The position numbers and the translations under genes were made by a program. The notes under the pieces were generated by a model. The model was not told where the DNA came from. It saw only the letters and a list, made by a program, of their open reading frames with translations, and searched no databases. Positions 23,591 to 34,900 of a stretch of 64,000 bases of DNA are shown here, piece by piece. Every line of letters starts with the position of its first letter. Position 1 is the stretch's first letter. Where the stretch lies: the NCBI GenBank assembly GCA_020465985.1, contig JAANYP010000404.1:127484-191483 (forward strand), in the 5' to 3' direction. This stretch comes from Centrapalus pauciflorus. Lineage: Eukaryota; Streptophyta; Magnoliopsida; Asterales; Asteraceae.

Positions 23591-24464
23591 GGAGTGTTCT
23601 TTTTCCTATAATAACATTTGATTTAGTCATTTCACTTATTCAGTAAATGATTTTATCTAATAAATGTGTTCTTTTTCCATAAGTAATAAGTGATAAATCA
23701 TCACTACTCATCACTAATTCAGTCAGCATATTTTACCAACTTATTATCACTTATTCTAAATCTAAAAACATTTCTCCTCCCTCTCTCCTTAGAAGCCCCA
23801 CTTAGCGCCCCCCCACCCCCCCACCGGCCGCGGACCTCCATCAGCGGCCAAACCCTACAGTCTGCCACCGCCGTTAAATTTATGTATTTTACTACTTATA
23901 ATGACTTGTTAACTAATAAATAATTTAATTTAATAGAAAATACACTGAAATTATGTTTGTGTTGTTAAAATAATTATACTAGATTATTTATGAACAAGTT
24001 GGATGGATAATTTAAAATTTTATAATAAAAAATTTTCAATCCAACGACATCACATCTACTCCCCGACCATGATAAAGAAAAGTTGAATCCTTAAAGATCA
24101 TTACTGTTTTTAGATATTTTCTTATTTATATATTATCGAAAGTTGAAAATACATTATTATATGTTAAAAATTCTTTGATATTTCATTTTTTTTCTTGCTT
24201 ATATGTTATAGAAAGTTGAAATACATTTTATATTTATTAACAAATTTGATTATTCAGATAAATATTATATGTTATAGAAAGTTGATATAAGTGTGATATT
24301 CTTGTGTTCAAGTTTTGTTCTTAGATTTATATATATAATAAATATTCAGATGACAAAAGAAACAGACGTATTAATCCCGTATTCAGTAATCAGCGTCAAT
24401 CACTTATTAATCAGCATTGCAATTAGTTTTCAGTCACTTATCATTTACACAAATGAACAACACC
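23591..24464. mobile_element. possible PIF/Harbinger MITE with GC-rich insert
   Basis: The ends GGAGTGTTCTTTTTC and (reversed) GGTGTTGTTCATTTG are imperfect inverted repeats, with ATAAGTGA motifs near both ends, flanked by TAA (23588-23590 and 24465-24467). A sharply GC-rich island at 23770-23880 (a run of C, GGCCGCGGACC) contrasts with the surroundings and may be captured sequence. Confidence 0.4.
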
Positions 24465-24467
24465 TAA

Positions 24468-25200
24468 GTAATTTCGACGATACCGAACAAATATATTTGG
24501 ACAAACTAAACGAAGATGCGAGATATTTATTTCTGAAATGAGAACGTGCTATCGATGATAACAAACTATAAAGTATGTTTAAAAAAAGTATTTTATACTT
24601 TTATTATCTTAATTTTTTTATAAGAAATATATTTAAAAAAACAAATAATACATAACTTAAATACTTATAAAAAAGCAAATACTTTCTTTATCTTAAATCA
24701 TTTACTACTATAAGACCTTAATAAAATTCTAATTAATTTCTTTTAAATGTTTAAGTATTTGTTAGATAATTTTATTGTATTATTATTATGACTAACTATT
24801 CTTTATTTCATGAAAAGAGTGTGAGTTGTATGATATAATGTATTATTGTTCACCCACTCTTGAATTTATTTCAAGTTTACATATTTATTCGTATTATTAT
24901 TATTATAATAAATTGATTGCATTAATATGAATTTTGTTTCGTACCATCATTAATCATAGTAGCCATTATCAATTTTCCTTCTTAAAAAATTAATTTTAGT
25001 TTCAATAATTACTATAAAAATGAAATTTTATTTATGTATCAATAATTCAGTATAAATGTTGCCATTTTTATTGGTACCGTTCGGGCCTTCAGGGGGAAAA
25101 AAGAATTTTGCCCAAAAAAACAGTAGAAAATATAAAAAATAAAAATAAAATAAAATAAACCGACAGAAACAAACAGGAGAGGCTCAAGTCACAGGAACCC
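24468..25200. other. intergenic DNA upstream of the RING-H2 gene
   Basis: AT-rich, with short frames only; nothing recognised. Composition becomes less AT-rich after 25070, toward the promoter. Confidence 0.5.
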
Positions 25201-25252
25201 TGACCTGGGTTAGCTGACCCACCTATAAGAAGAAAAAAGCATAAAAGCTCGC

Positions 25253-25265
25253 CACGTGTCACGTG
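25253..25265 (+). promoter_or_regulatory. paired G-boxes (CACGTG x2)
   Basis: Two perfect CACGTG palindromes one base apart (25253-25258 and 25260-25265), about 290 bases upstream of the TATA box of the RING-H2 gene. The core is bound by bZIP/bHLH factors in ABA and light responses; use here is inferred. Confidence 0.5.
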
Positions 25266-25553
25266 CTAATTCGTGTATTAACACGTTAAAGTCCGTGACT
25301 TTGTTAGGAGGTGATCTTGCAAAACTTACAGCGCAGTCACTGCAGCATTGTTTTACTACATCCATATTCCGCGAAGCAGCGAATAAAAACCCACATGTAA
25401 CGGAGATCGCGTGTCTCATTACTGTTAACAACTTCCTGCAAAAAGGCGCCACCCCACAACACAGACAGAGTGATTGCAGAGAGAAGGAGAAGAGAGGAAA
25501 GAGAGATAAAGAGTTTTAGTGAGAGAAAGTTTCACTCTTTCTCTCTCTATACA

Positions 25554-25561
25554 TATAAATA
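25554..25561 (+). promoter_or_regulatory. TATA box of the RING-H2 gene
   Basis: TATAAATA follows a CT-rich tract (TTTCTCTCTCTAT) and precedes a GA microsatellite (25603-25621) that would lie in the 5' leader. Transcription would start near 25590. Confidence 0.55.
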
Positions 25562-25671
25562 CACCATTTATGTAGATGTAGATAGATTCTTAGATTGATC
25601 ATAGAGAGAGAGAGAGAGAGACGGCGATTAATGCATTTTAACGGCGGCCGGAAAAGAAGCGATCAATGTAG

Positions 25672-26255
25672 GTATTACAAATATACAACCGCCATTGAAG
25701 ATTAATCTTAGTTGTTTGATTTTGTTTTACTTGTTCATCAATTCTTCACGTTGCATTGTGATCGAATGATTAATTGTTTACGTGAATTATGATCTTAGTT
25801 TCTGATCGCCAGTAATTGCTCGTGTGTGGTTGCTGTGAAATATATATTAACGAAAACTGAAGGAGTTGGTTAGTTCTGTATCACACTTTCTGTGTTACTG
25901 TTTGTTTCTGATTGTGTCAAGCAATTGTATTTCGTGGAGTTTCTGCAACAAACAATCTCGAAAGAAGTAACTGAAAATTAGGAATTAGCTATTGCGTTTG
26001 CTATTTGGTCATATCTTATTTAAGTTAACTTTAATTCTGTTGAATCTGAGCACACGGTATGTTGTTGTCGTAGTGAATTAGAGGAGACTTTTTTGTATCT
26101 TTGTGCAGTATTGAGGACTGAATCGAATATAGTATTAGAGCCGAGGCAGAGTAATCTAGTTTCACATAATTTAAGTATGTAGCGTTTATGGCTACGCATT
26201 ATAGTTAATTGCCGTTCTATTGATCGTGTTTCATAGGTGTATTCTTTCTTTGTAG
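25672..26255 (+). other. probable 5'-leader intron of the RING-H2 gene
   Basis: A donor-like GTATTAC (25672) or the nearby GTAGGT (25668) and the acceptor TTTCTTTGTAG (ends 26255) bracket T-rich sequence between the promoter and the coding start. The second leader exon (26256-26405) then holds a short upstream ORF at 26351-26374 (MSVHCCC). Confidence 0.45.
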
Positions 26256-26405
26256 GATTTCCGTCAGAGCTCAGTTGATCTGCTAATACCCTCTTTACCA
26301 AACTTTTGCCTCCTTTGAAATCCTTGGAGGTCAAGGAAACCAGAAAATTGATGTCAGTACATTGTTGCTGCTAAGGATTGTTGTTCAATAAAGTGGTATC
26401 CACGA

Positions 26406-29400
26406 ATGAGCTGGCACCTACAAACTGAAGCCGACATACCCTATAGTTTGAGTGGAAGCGTAATGGATTTCTTTGAAGGATTTACATATGAGCATGTCAA
26501 TTTCATATTTTCTGAAGTTAATTATCCTCAGGTAAATCATCAGAACATACTTTTTGTTCCATATTGTATGCTGCAGTTTGTACATTGTCTATTAACAAAA
26601 AGAGATTTCCTTTGTACTTGAAATGACTTTTTCAGAACAAGACAAAGGAACCTTAGTCTGCATCTATATTGGTGAAATTTCTGATTTTTACTGTTTGAAT
26701 TGCGTCTGCATCTTATTCAATGAATTGCCAGATGATTTAATTGCTACTTTCACTGGCAAAATTGTGAAAGTGTTAAGTGTTAACCTTAGAAGATGCACAT
26801 ATTTTGAGGAATCATGTATCTTATTCACTTGTGACTTGTCCATGCAGGAGAGCACACAGTCCACAATGAATACCAATGCATACAAGTCCGCTTATTCTGA
26901 ACATGGGAGTTTCTCGTACTATGATTATTGTGATGCTTATGCCATCAATGATCAGACATATGGGAACAATGGATTTACTAGGCAATTGGAGAATGCTTCA
27001 ACCATGGCTAATGAAAGAAGTACAGCTGTACATGTGCAACAAGATGGACATTCAAACTTGAATTCCCATGCCAATCCAGCAGACTGTGAGTAATGCACTC
27101 TTTTGCTTGTTTACAACGGTTTTATGTGAATTTATATATCAAAGGATCGTTATTTACAGTCCATAATGTGGAAAAGTAGAGGCAAATAAAATATGATTAC
27201 TCCTTTAAACTCTGTTCAGGTCAATGAATAGTTGACATTTTTACCATGTGCATAAAGTTGATATCAAGATGATTGCAATGCCATGGGATGATTCTGTTGC
27301 ATTTCTCAATATTTCTGGTCTTTATGGAAACAAGACATGGGAGGTTTTATTCTTAAAAATTTATAGGTATTCATTTGGTCCCAACATATGACCATGGGAG
27401 AGGCTTAGGAAAGACTGAACACCCTCCAAAGGATATGGGCATTTAATATCATATTGCAACGAGTGTACTGTATAAACTGGGTTATAGACGCACAGAATAT
27501 CATAACGTAAACCAGAATTTAAAAAAATGCATATGTCAAACATCAATAGATAACTTTTTTTTCAAAAACAAGACTATAAAACAAGGACATTGCTACCGAA
27601 GACCTGCCAAAACCTGCAACTGAATAATATGGCAAAACTAGCAACAAGATGGTACACAGGGAGACATTAAATGCTATGAGATAATGAGAGTACGAAGTAA
27701 TCTAGGCTGCACTATCAACCTTTATCACAGCTCAAATAGCTGATGGAATCTAAATCATATCTTGGAAACCCTTAAAACCCCAATGGGCACAGGTCATTAG
27801 CCAAGGCATCCATTGCATTGGTTTTTTTCCTGTTACAATGCTTGACCAAAGAATTAGAAGGCAACATGCTCTGGCTTTTTTTTAATTAGAAGTAGCAATA
27901 GACCAAATGCAAAACCACCAAGAGAGACTCGCTCTCAATATCAATGCTATGATGTCCCAGACACAGGGAGTTGATTTGCATTGGTGAGTAAGAACAAGGC
28001 ACATGAAACTTGCGAGAAGCAGAAGGAATACTTTACTCTTCCCAAGCGGTTCAGTGCAGGATTTTTCTTAATTATCTATATTGAATCTAAGTTACAGGAG
28101 TCTTTAAAACTGAAGCACTTTCCTATCTTTGCATGAGGGGTTTTGGAAAAAAGGAAAAATAAAAGGAACTAAATGACTGTTTGCTCATGAATTTAGAAGG
28201 CTGAGTTTGAAGTAAAAAACAATCCATTAAAAGTTTTAGGTTATGGGTATTAGCCATTAGGTTTTAAATGCTCCAAGTCACCCGACATATAAAAGAGTTA
28301 TGAATACCACATGAAACAACTTATGAGACCACCGGAATCCGGTTTATCTTTTCCCTCAAGTTACCTTACATGGGAAAATTTATGAAAAAATCTCTAAATG
28401 AAGACAACAATGGATATTGGCATATACTTGTTTTAAGCCTCCAAGTAATATAAGATTATAAGCCTCAAACAAATGTTATTTTCGTATATAGTGATTACTG
28501 AAGTAGACCTGTTAGACCCTAGTAGTAGAGAAAGGCCCAGAGTTGTTATAATCACTTGCTTGTCAGGCTGTTAGAGAAATATTAGCAACGTAATCCATCG
28601 CCTTGTGGCTATAAATGATCTTATAGACATATCTAGGGAATAATACAGAAGATTACCCATGAATTATATTCTAGGTAGCTCACATTAGAGCCTTCAATCA
28701 TATTCTAATTTCTCTGATAAAGTGAAATTTTCTCTTCAGCACTTCCTAAAAGAAGGGGACCTGATAACCAAAAGAGACCCGAAGAAACATAAATGAAGCA
28801 ACACATTTAGATCTAACTGAAGAAACACACTTACAGGATCACCATTGATTATAACCTCACCATGAAAGTTTCGTATCTGATCTTTTTTATTATGACGAAG
28901 TGATTTCATATATTCTACTCCATGTTATAATAGCTTATAAATTTCGAATATGTAAAGCGTTAGAAACTAAAACGTTGTGTATTGCAAACTTTCAGGTCCA
29001 CAAAGTAATCATAATCCTGGTGATTTTCAGGTCTAAAGCTTTTCTCACTTGCATACTTTTTGTTACATTTTCTATCAGGCCTCTTTGATTATCAACTATT
29101 TTCTTCTTCTTTTTTTAAGATTGTGTGTACTGTACACACATATATATATGAAGCTTACGCGATGTCTGTTATATTACAGGTTGTATGGGAAGACAATGTT
29201 GATCCTGACAACATGACTTATGAGGTCTGATATGTTTATTATTTTGGTTTCCCCAAAGAAGTAAGGGATGATGTTCCTTTGAAATGAGGTGGTGATGGTA
29301 TTTTGATCGCAGGAACTGCTGGAGTTAGGTGAAGTTGTTGGAAGTCAAAGCCGTGGTTTATCGCAGGAGGCTATTTCCTTGCTCCCTGTTTCCAAGTTCA

Positions 29401-30566
29401 AGTGTGGCTTCTTCTGGAGAAAAAAATCAAGAAAGGAGAGGTAATAAATAGCCAAGTGTTCATGTTTTTTTTTACTCGAGAGTCGAGTCCCTTGACTGAC
29501 AATATAAACATGGGAATGCATATCCTATAACAATTAGTTAATTATTTGAGAGTGGTTGATTATAAATACAACACTGCTGCATATCCCATGGAACAAATAA
29601 CCAGACAGAGACATTTGAGTAAGAAGGGGAGAATAATACTAACAGAACACACTCATTGTCTCAGAAGAAGTAATTGTCATGATTATTGTTGATGCTAAGC
29701 TTTAATATATCTCTGGCAGCTAAAGTTTTATTATAAGAGAGCATGCAAATAAAGCTTTTTATACATATGTTTGTTGGCACAGCGGAAAACAATCAGTAAT
29801 ATCCCAATTGTTTGGACAAAATGTTACAGCAACACAACCTTTATTATTCATTGTTGGAAATCGTTGCTGAACTTTTTTGTTTTGTTTTGTTTTTTTTTTT
29901 TTTTTTAATATTTCACATATTGAAATGACAAGCCATTATATAGGCAAACAAAACAAATAGAAACTGAAAATAGGAAAGCTGAAAGATAGAAAAATAAAGT
30001 CTCCCATTCAACTCAACAGACCAAAAAAACCTTCTTCCCGATTACTTTGAAGCATTAATCAACATCATATAAATCAATCACCCTAATTACATAGAAAAAA
30101 CAAAGCCTTGTATAGGCACCGAACCAACACACCTGTTAATGAACCATCACACCTTTTCGGTTCATTATCTACCACATAACTAACTAAAAAACTATCATAA
30201 TTATCCAGAATTAACTACCACACTTAAATATGGTGTAGCTTATAATGTTAATGATTGGAAATGGCAGGTGTGTCATCTGTCAGATGGAATATAAACGAGG
30301 AGACCGCCAGATGACTCTTCCTTGCAAACATATCTATCATGCTGCCTGTGGTAGTCAATGGCTTAGCATCAACAAGGTAATTCAAACAATAATCTCTTCT
30401 TCTTGATTCTAATTAAGGTTTTCTTTCAACTAACTAACTATATCTGTTGTTATATAATTAATTTATAAATCATGCAATGCAGGCCTGCCCCATTTGTTAT
30501 AAGGAGGTGCTCCTGCAGCTTCATATTCCTCCTAAATATTCACAATCATTGTGTAACAACAAGTGA
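26406..30566 (+). CDS. BB: E3 ubiquitin ligase BIG BROTHER-like (RING-H2), 7 coding exons, 254 aa
   Basis: RING E3 ligases pass ubiquitin from an E2 to substrates; BIG BROTHER limits organ size in Arabidopsis. Exons: 26406-26531, 26848-27085, 28996-29030, 29180-29224, 29313-29440, 30268-30376, 30483-30566; all GT-AG and all phases close. Exon 1 gives MSWHLQTEAD and GSVMDFFEGF; exon 2 carries MNTNAYK, a motif I associate with this family; exons 4-5 give the conserved WEDNVDPDNMTYEELLELGE and SRGLSQEAI. The C3H2C3 RING lies at about residues 192-232: C192/C195, C210, H212/H215, C218, C229/C232. Length matches the family (about 250 aa). The 35-base exon 3 is needed to keep phase between exons 2 and 4. 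Start chosen because the N-terminal spacing to MNTNAYK matches memory of the family. The gene is convergent with the ALDH gene. Confidence 0.88.
27086..28995 (+). other. long intron 2 of the RING-H2 gene
   Basis: This 1.9-kb intron (GTGAGTAATG to ACTTTCAG) is less AT-rich than the intergenic DNA, but I see no coding frame, element ends or RNA gene in it. Confidence 0.6.
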
Positions 30567-30924
30567 ACATAAATAAATAGACAAGGCCTAGGAGTGGACT
30601 GGAGTTGGAGTGGGTTGGCTTTCTTTACTTAATTTCTTAGCTTCATTTATATCCACAATATAACACACATTTTTAACTTGTCTTTCTTCCGTTAATCCAT
30701 CCTAGCGCGCTAGTTTAGTCTAGTTCTAGTAATGTTGTTTCCATATGATTGAGTATCTATCTTTCTTGTGTGTAAAAACTAAAAAAAGAAAAAGAACGAG
30801 TGTGATTGATTATAATACTCTACTCTATACTTTCATTGCAATTGCATCATGCGTTACCAATAGTATATCTCTTGATTTTACATCCTTCATCCCAGAAACA
30901 TCTCTCTCTAATGAACCTGCTGTA

Positions 30925-31792
30925 TGAGGGGGTTCGTGGATGATTAACCGGAGATACCGATTCGAGGATTTCGCGAACCTAAACCTTCGGTTAACCAAAT
31001 AAACATTTTTTATTTAATAAATTAATTTTTAAATTAAAAAACTTCAACAATTAGGGGGCGTTTGGTTCGCGGATTTCCTGGGATTCACTGGGATTTGCAT
31101 TTAAAATCCTGTGTTTGGTTCACAGATTTCAGTAAGGATTTAAAATCCCAGGATTTCATAAATCCCTTCCTTCTTTGTAATTTAAAAACCCAGCCTCCCA
31201 CTTAGGATTTTAAATCCCAGTTACTTTGCATTCTTCGAATTTGCAAATTTTCCTATAAGATAATGCAAATTCTTTGACAAAATCCTGACAAATGCAAATG
31301 CTGCATAATGCAAAACCTTTGAAAAAATGCAAATCCCAGAGGAAAAATCTGCGAACCAAACGCCCACTTAGTTTCTAGAAATTTCAAATGTCCAAGACAA
31401 GAAAATCCGAAGAATAAAGCTACAAATCATCTATATAACATCTTTAAAAGATTGAATATTATCTTTAACATCTAAATGGAAACAAAAAAAAAAAAAAAAC
31501 TATTTTATAATCTTTATAAATTAAATTGTTCTAGTTTAGTTTATTGTTGTTTTGGATTTAAAAATTAATGTAGACTAATAAATAAGTTAAAATATTAAAT
31601 TGTTGTTGTGATAAATGTAAATATTTATAAGCCTAAATGTTAAAATATATAAGATTATTTTTTCGGATCACCAAAATCGTGAACCTAAATCGAAACCGAA
31701 GGTTTTATCCGGTTCGGTTAACTTCAAAATCGGAACAATTTTTTGGTTTTTCGTATCTATTTTTCGGTTTTGGAATTTCTTTAACACCCCTA
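30925..31792. mobile_element. hAT-type element between the two genes
   Basis: The right end AACACCCCTA is the inverse of TAGGGGTGTT, matching hAT MITE ends elsewhere in this window; the left end TGAGGGGGTTCG is degenerate. Flanks CTGCTGTA (30917-30924) and CTGCCCTA (31793-31800) match at 6 of 8 bases. The interior carries CGGTTAACC and GAACCTAAA motifs in inverted orientation. A PIF MITE is nested at 31054. Confidence 0.5.
31054..31367. mobile_element. PIF/Harbinger (Tourist-like) MITE
   Basis: Left end GGGGGCGTTTGGTTCGC, right end inverse GTGGGCGTTTGGTTCGC, target duplication TTA (31051-31053, 31368-31370). It is 314 bp, of repeated AAATCCCAGGATTT-like sequence. Same terminal type as the element at 20416. 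Confidence 0.88.
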
Positions 31793-31901
31793 CTGCCCTA
31801 GACACACAATCTGTTAGATCTTAAACACAAGCACATTAATAACTAGAAATATACGTCCATATTTATGACAAACAAAGAAGAAAATTTCTAGTGCATGATT
31901 C

Positions 31902-34900
31902 TCAAGCCTTGTTCTTCAAACCTAATGCAATGAGCAAAACTCCAAGATAATCATATCTAAAACCAGACGTAATCAGTTGTAACTTCTTATCGTCCCACGG
32001 AGGATATCTGAACCAGATATCGATAAGTAAGCTTCTCATCACCACCACCTTCTCGTGACTGAAATTCTCAAATGAATATTTTCCATGGTACCTTCCAAAC
32101 CCACTCCCTCCCACTCCGCCAAACGGTAGTGTATCCACTGCATACTGCATTCATTTCCATACAATAACTAGTTAACACCGTTATTATTATTATTATTGTT
32201 TTCACTGAATACCTAGGCTTTATTATGAAAAAAACCAACAGCTTTTCACGTTTTTTGCGTTTTCGTCCCTCCATGTTAATTTTTTTTTCTTCATTAAAGT
32301 CCTCAAGTAATATTTTCTTTTTGGTTTAGTGAAATTTGGACATTAGAACCCGGTTATAATTAGTAAACCAGGTTTTAGAAAACTGAAAAACCGGGTTCTA
32401 ATGTCCAAATTTCACTAAACCAAAAAGAAAATATTACTTTTTGGACTTTTATGAAAAAAAAAAAAACATGGAGGGACGAAAACGCAAAAAACGTTAAAAC
32501 ATGTTAGTTTTTCTCATAATAAACCCGAATTCCTACAATAATAACTCACAGCTTACTGAATCTTACTTGAAGGATGACATCATTGAACATAATGCTTCCC
32601 GACGATGTCTCTGAAACCAATCTTTTTTGGAGATTTTTATCTTTCGTAAATGCATACAGAGCAAGCGGCTTTGGCCTTGTCCTTATAAACTCCACACTCT
32701 CTTCAATTCTCTCCAACTACATCCAAAGAGTGTACTTACTTCTGCGTAAAATATAGTACTAAACACATAAATGCATAACATTATATGAGTTGGGTACGAT
32801 TTTCTTACTGTGATAACTGGTAGTAGTGGCCCAAAGATTTCTTCTGTCATAATTGCAGCATCAAGCGGAGGGTCAACCAATATCGTTGGTTCAATGAACC
32901 TACATTGCAACGTAATTAAGACGTTACATATCTAAACAGATTGCGTTAAGCAATTACTAGTTTTGCTTTAACCACTTGACTTAGATTAAGTGACCACCAA
33001 AGGTGGGAGGGGTTCCCCTTGGTTGAGGTCTCGGGTTCGAGCCTCACCAATGGTGTTTCTCCTTAGGTGGAGGTGTATGGTTTGGTCCTCAGGTGTCTAA
33101 CATTGGTGCTAACAACTAACCAATAACATAAACTGTCTCAAAACCACTTTATAGATGAATGCATCACAAATTCAATGCACTTGTTGGATTACTCCACCCT
33201 CAAATAAATAAATCGAAAGAAAGAAAGAAAGAAAGAAGAGACTTACAAGCTCTCTTCATCCATTAAACCACCACCAAATACGATCGAAGATTTGACCATG
33301 GGATCATCCAAGAGACTCTTCAGTCTTGAGAAATGCTTCTTGTTGACTATCTTGGATATGCTATGAGATCCATTTGGATCATCTCCAAAGCATTTCTTGA
33401 TATAAAGTTTCAATAATTCCACCTAAAAGACACATAAAAAACCTCGTCTCTGTAACTAATACAAAAACTTTAGAACTCCACATGAATCAAACTCTTATCT
33501 CTTTACCAGATTCGACACGTATTTCTTCTCTGTGAGAATATAATCAATTCCAATACAGGCTTGCCCAGCACATGCTCCGAATTTGCCCCAAACTATTCTT
33601 TTTGCTGCCATCTATAATTCAAAATGTTTAGCGTAGAGTTGCAAAACTAATGATCCATCAAATAAAGGGATGATTGCATAAAAGACTAACATAAGCCATT
33701 TTTTGTTTCAAGTAAAAAGGTTATGTGGTTTTAAAAAAATGTCAATTACTAAAAATAGTAACAACTTTTTGATTGTTTATCATTAATAGCAACATTATTT
33801 ATTTTCTGTCACTAATGGTATCAACTTTTGTATTTTTTTATATGAATAATATCAACTTTTGTATTTTGTATCATAAATAGCAATAACTTTTGTGTTCTTT
33901 TTATCATTTATAGCAACAACTTTTTAAGTTTTGCTATAAATGATAAAAAATGTAAAAATTGACGCTATTAATGATAAAAAAATAAATAATGTTGCTATAA
34001 ATGCTAAAAATGCACAAAGTTGTTTCTATCTTTAGCAATTAGCCCTTTAAAAAAATTCTAAAAAGGGGAGTTCTTGTTTTTAGTGACCACTTTAACACTT
34101 AGTTGTAACCAACATTTTTGGCTACACTTTTTCATTAAAAGTAATAAGTTTACCCCTTTTACCTTGTTTTAAAAGCATGTTAGCTTTAATGATTGAAAAT
34201 TTAGTTTGTTACTTGAAATAGAAATGAGCCTTAAGTCCGTTACCTTTTTATGCAGATATCCCTATAATAAAACAGCAATTACCTTGGTGTCCCGAGAACT
34301 AGAATAGGAATCAACCACAGCAGGGCATTTTCCACCCAACTCCAAAGTCACCGGAGTCAAATGCTGTGCAGCAGCTGTCATCACTGCTCTACCCACTCGT
34401 GTACTCCCTGCAAATAACAACGAACACTTTTATACGTAATCTTGTTTTAAAGCCATGTCAATGATTAACATCTTGAACGGAGCTAATTTAGGAAGATCAA
34501 TCTCGTGGGTGTTTATTAATAACTAAATAAGTTATGTTGTCTAAAAGAAGAAGCCCAATGAATCAAGAGGGAATAGTCACATGAGTACGAAGCTACAATC
34601 CTCTATATGGTGTCATACTTATGGCATATGTTCGGTTGTTCAATAAAACAAACTAAAAATTAGGCGCAAGTACGTGATTAGACTTGTTGGACTTCACTAT
34701 GAATTCATGTTTTGATCCCTTAGCACACTAACGAAATGAACTTGTGAGTGATTGCAATTGTAAGAAGACCAAACCAGTGAAGAAAATCTTGTCGAATTTG
34801 AATTCAAGGAGTCTTTCACCCACAGAGGATCCTCCTTCGATAACCTTAACCGCAGAATTGTCAAGATATTCACGGATTGTTTCAGCAAGGAATGAAGAAC

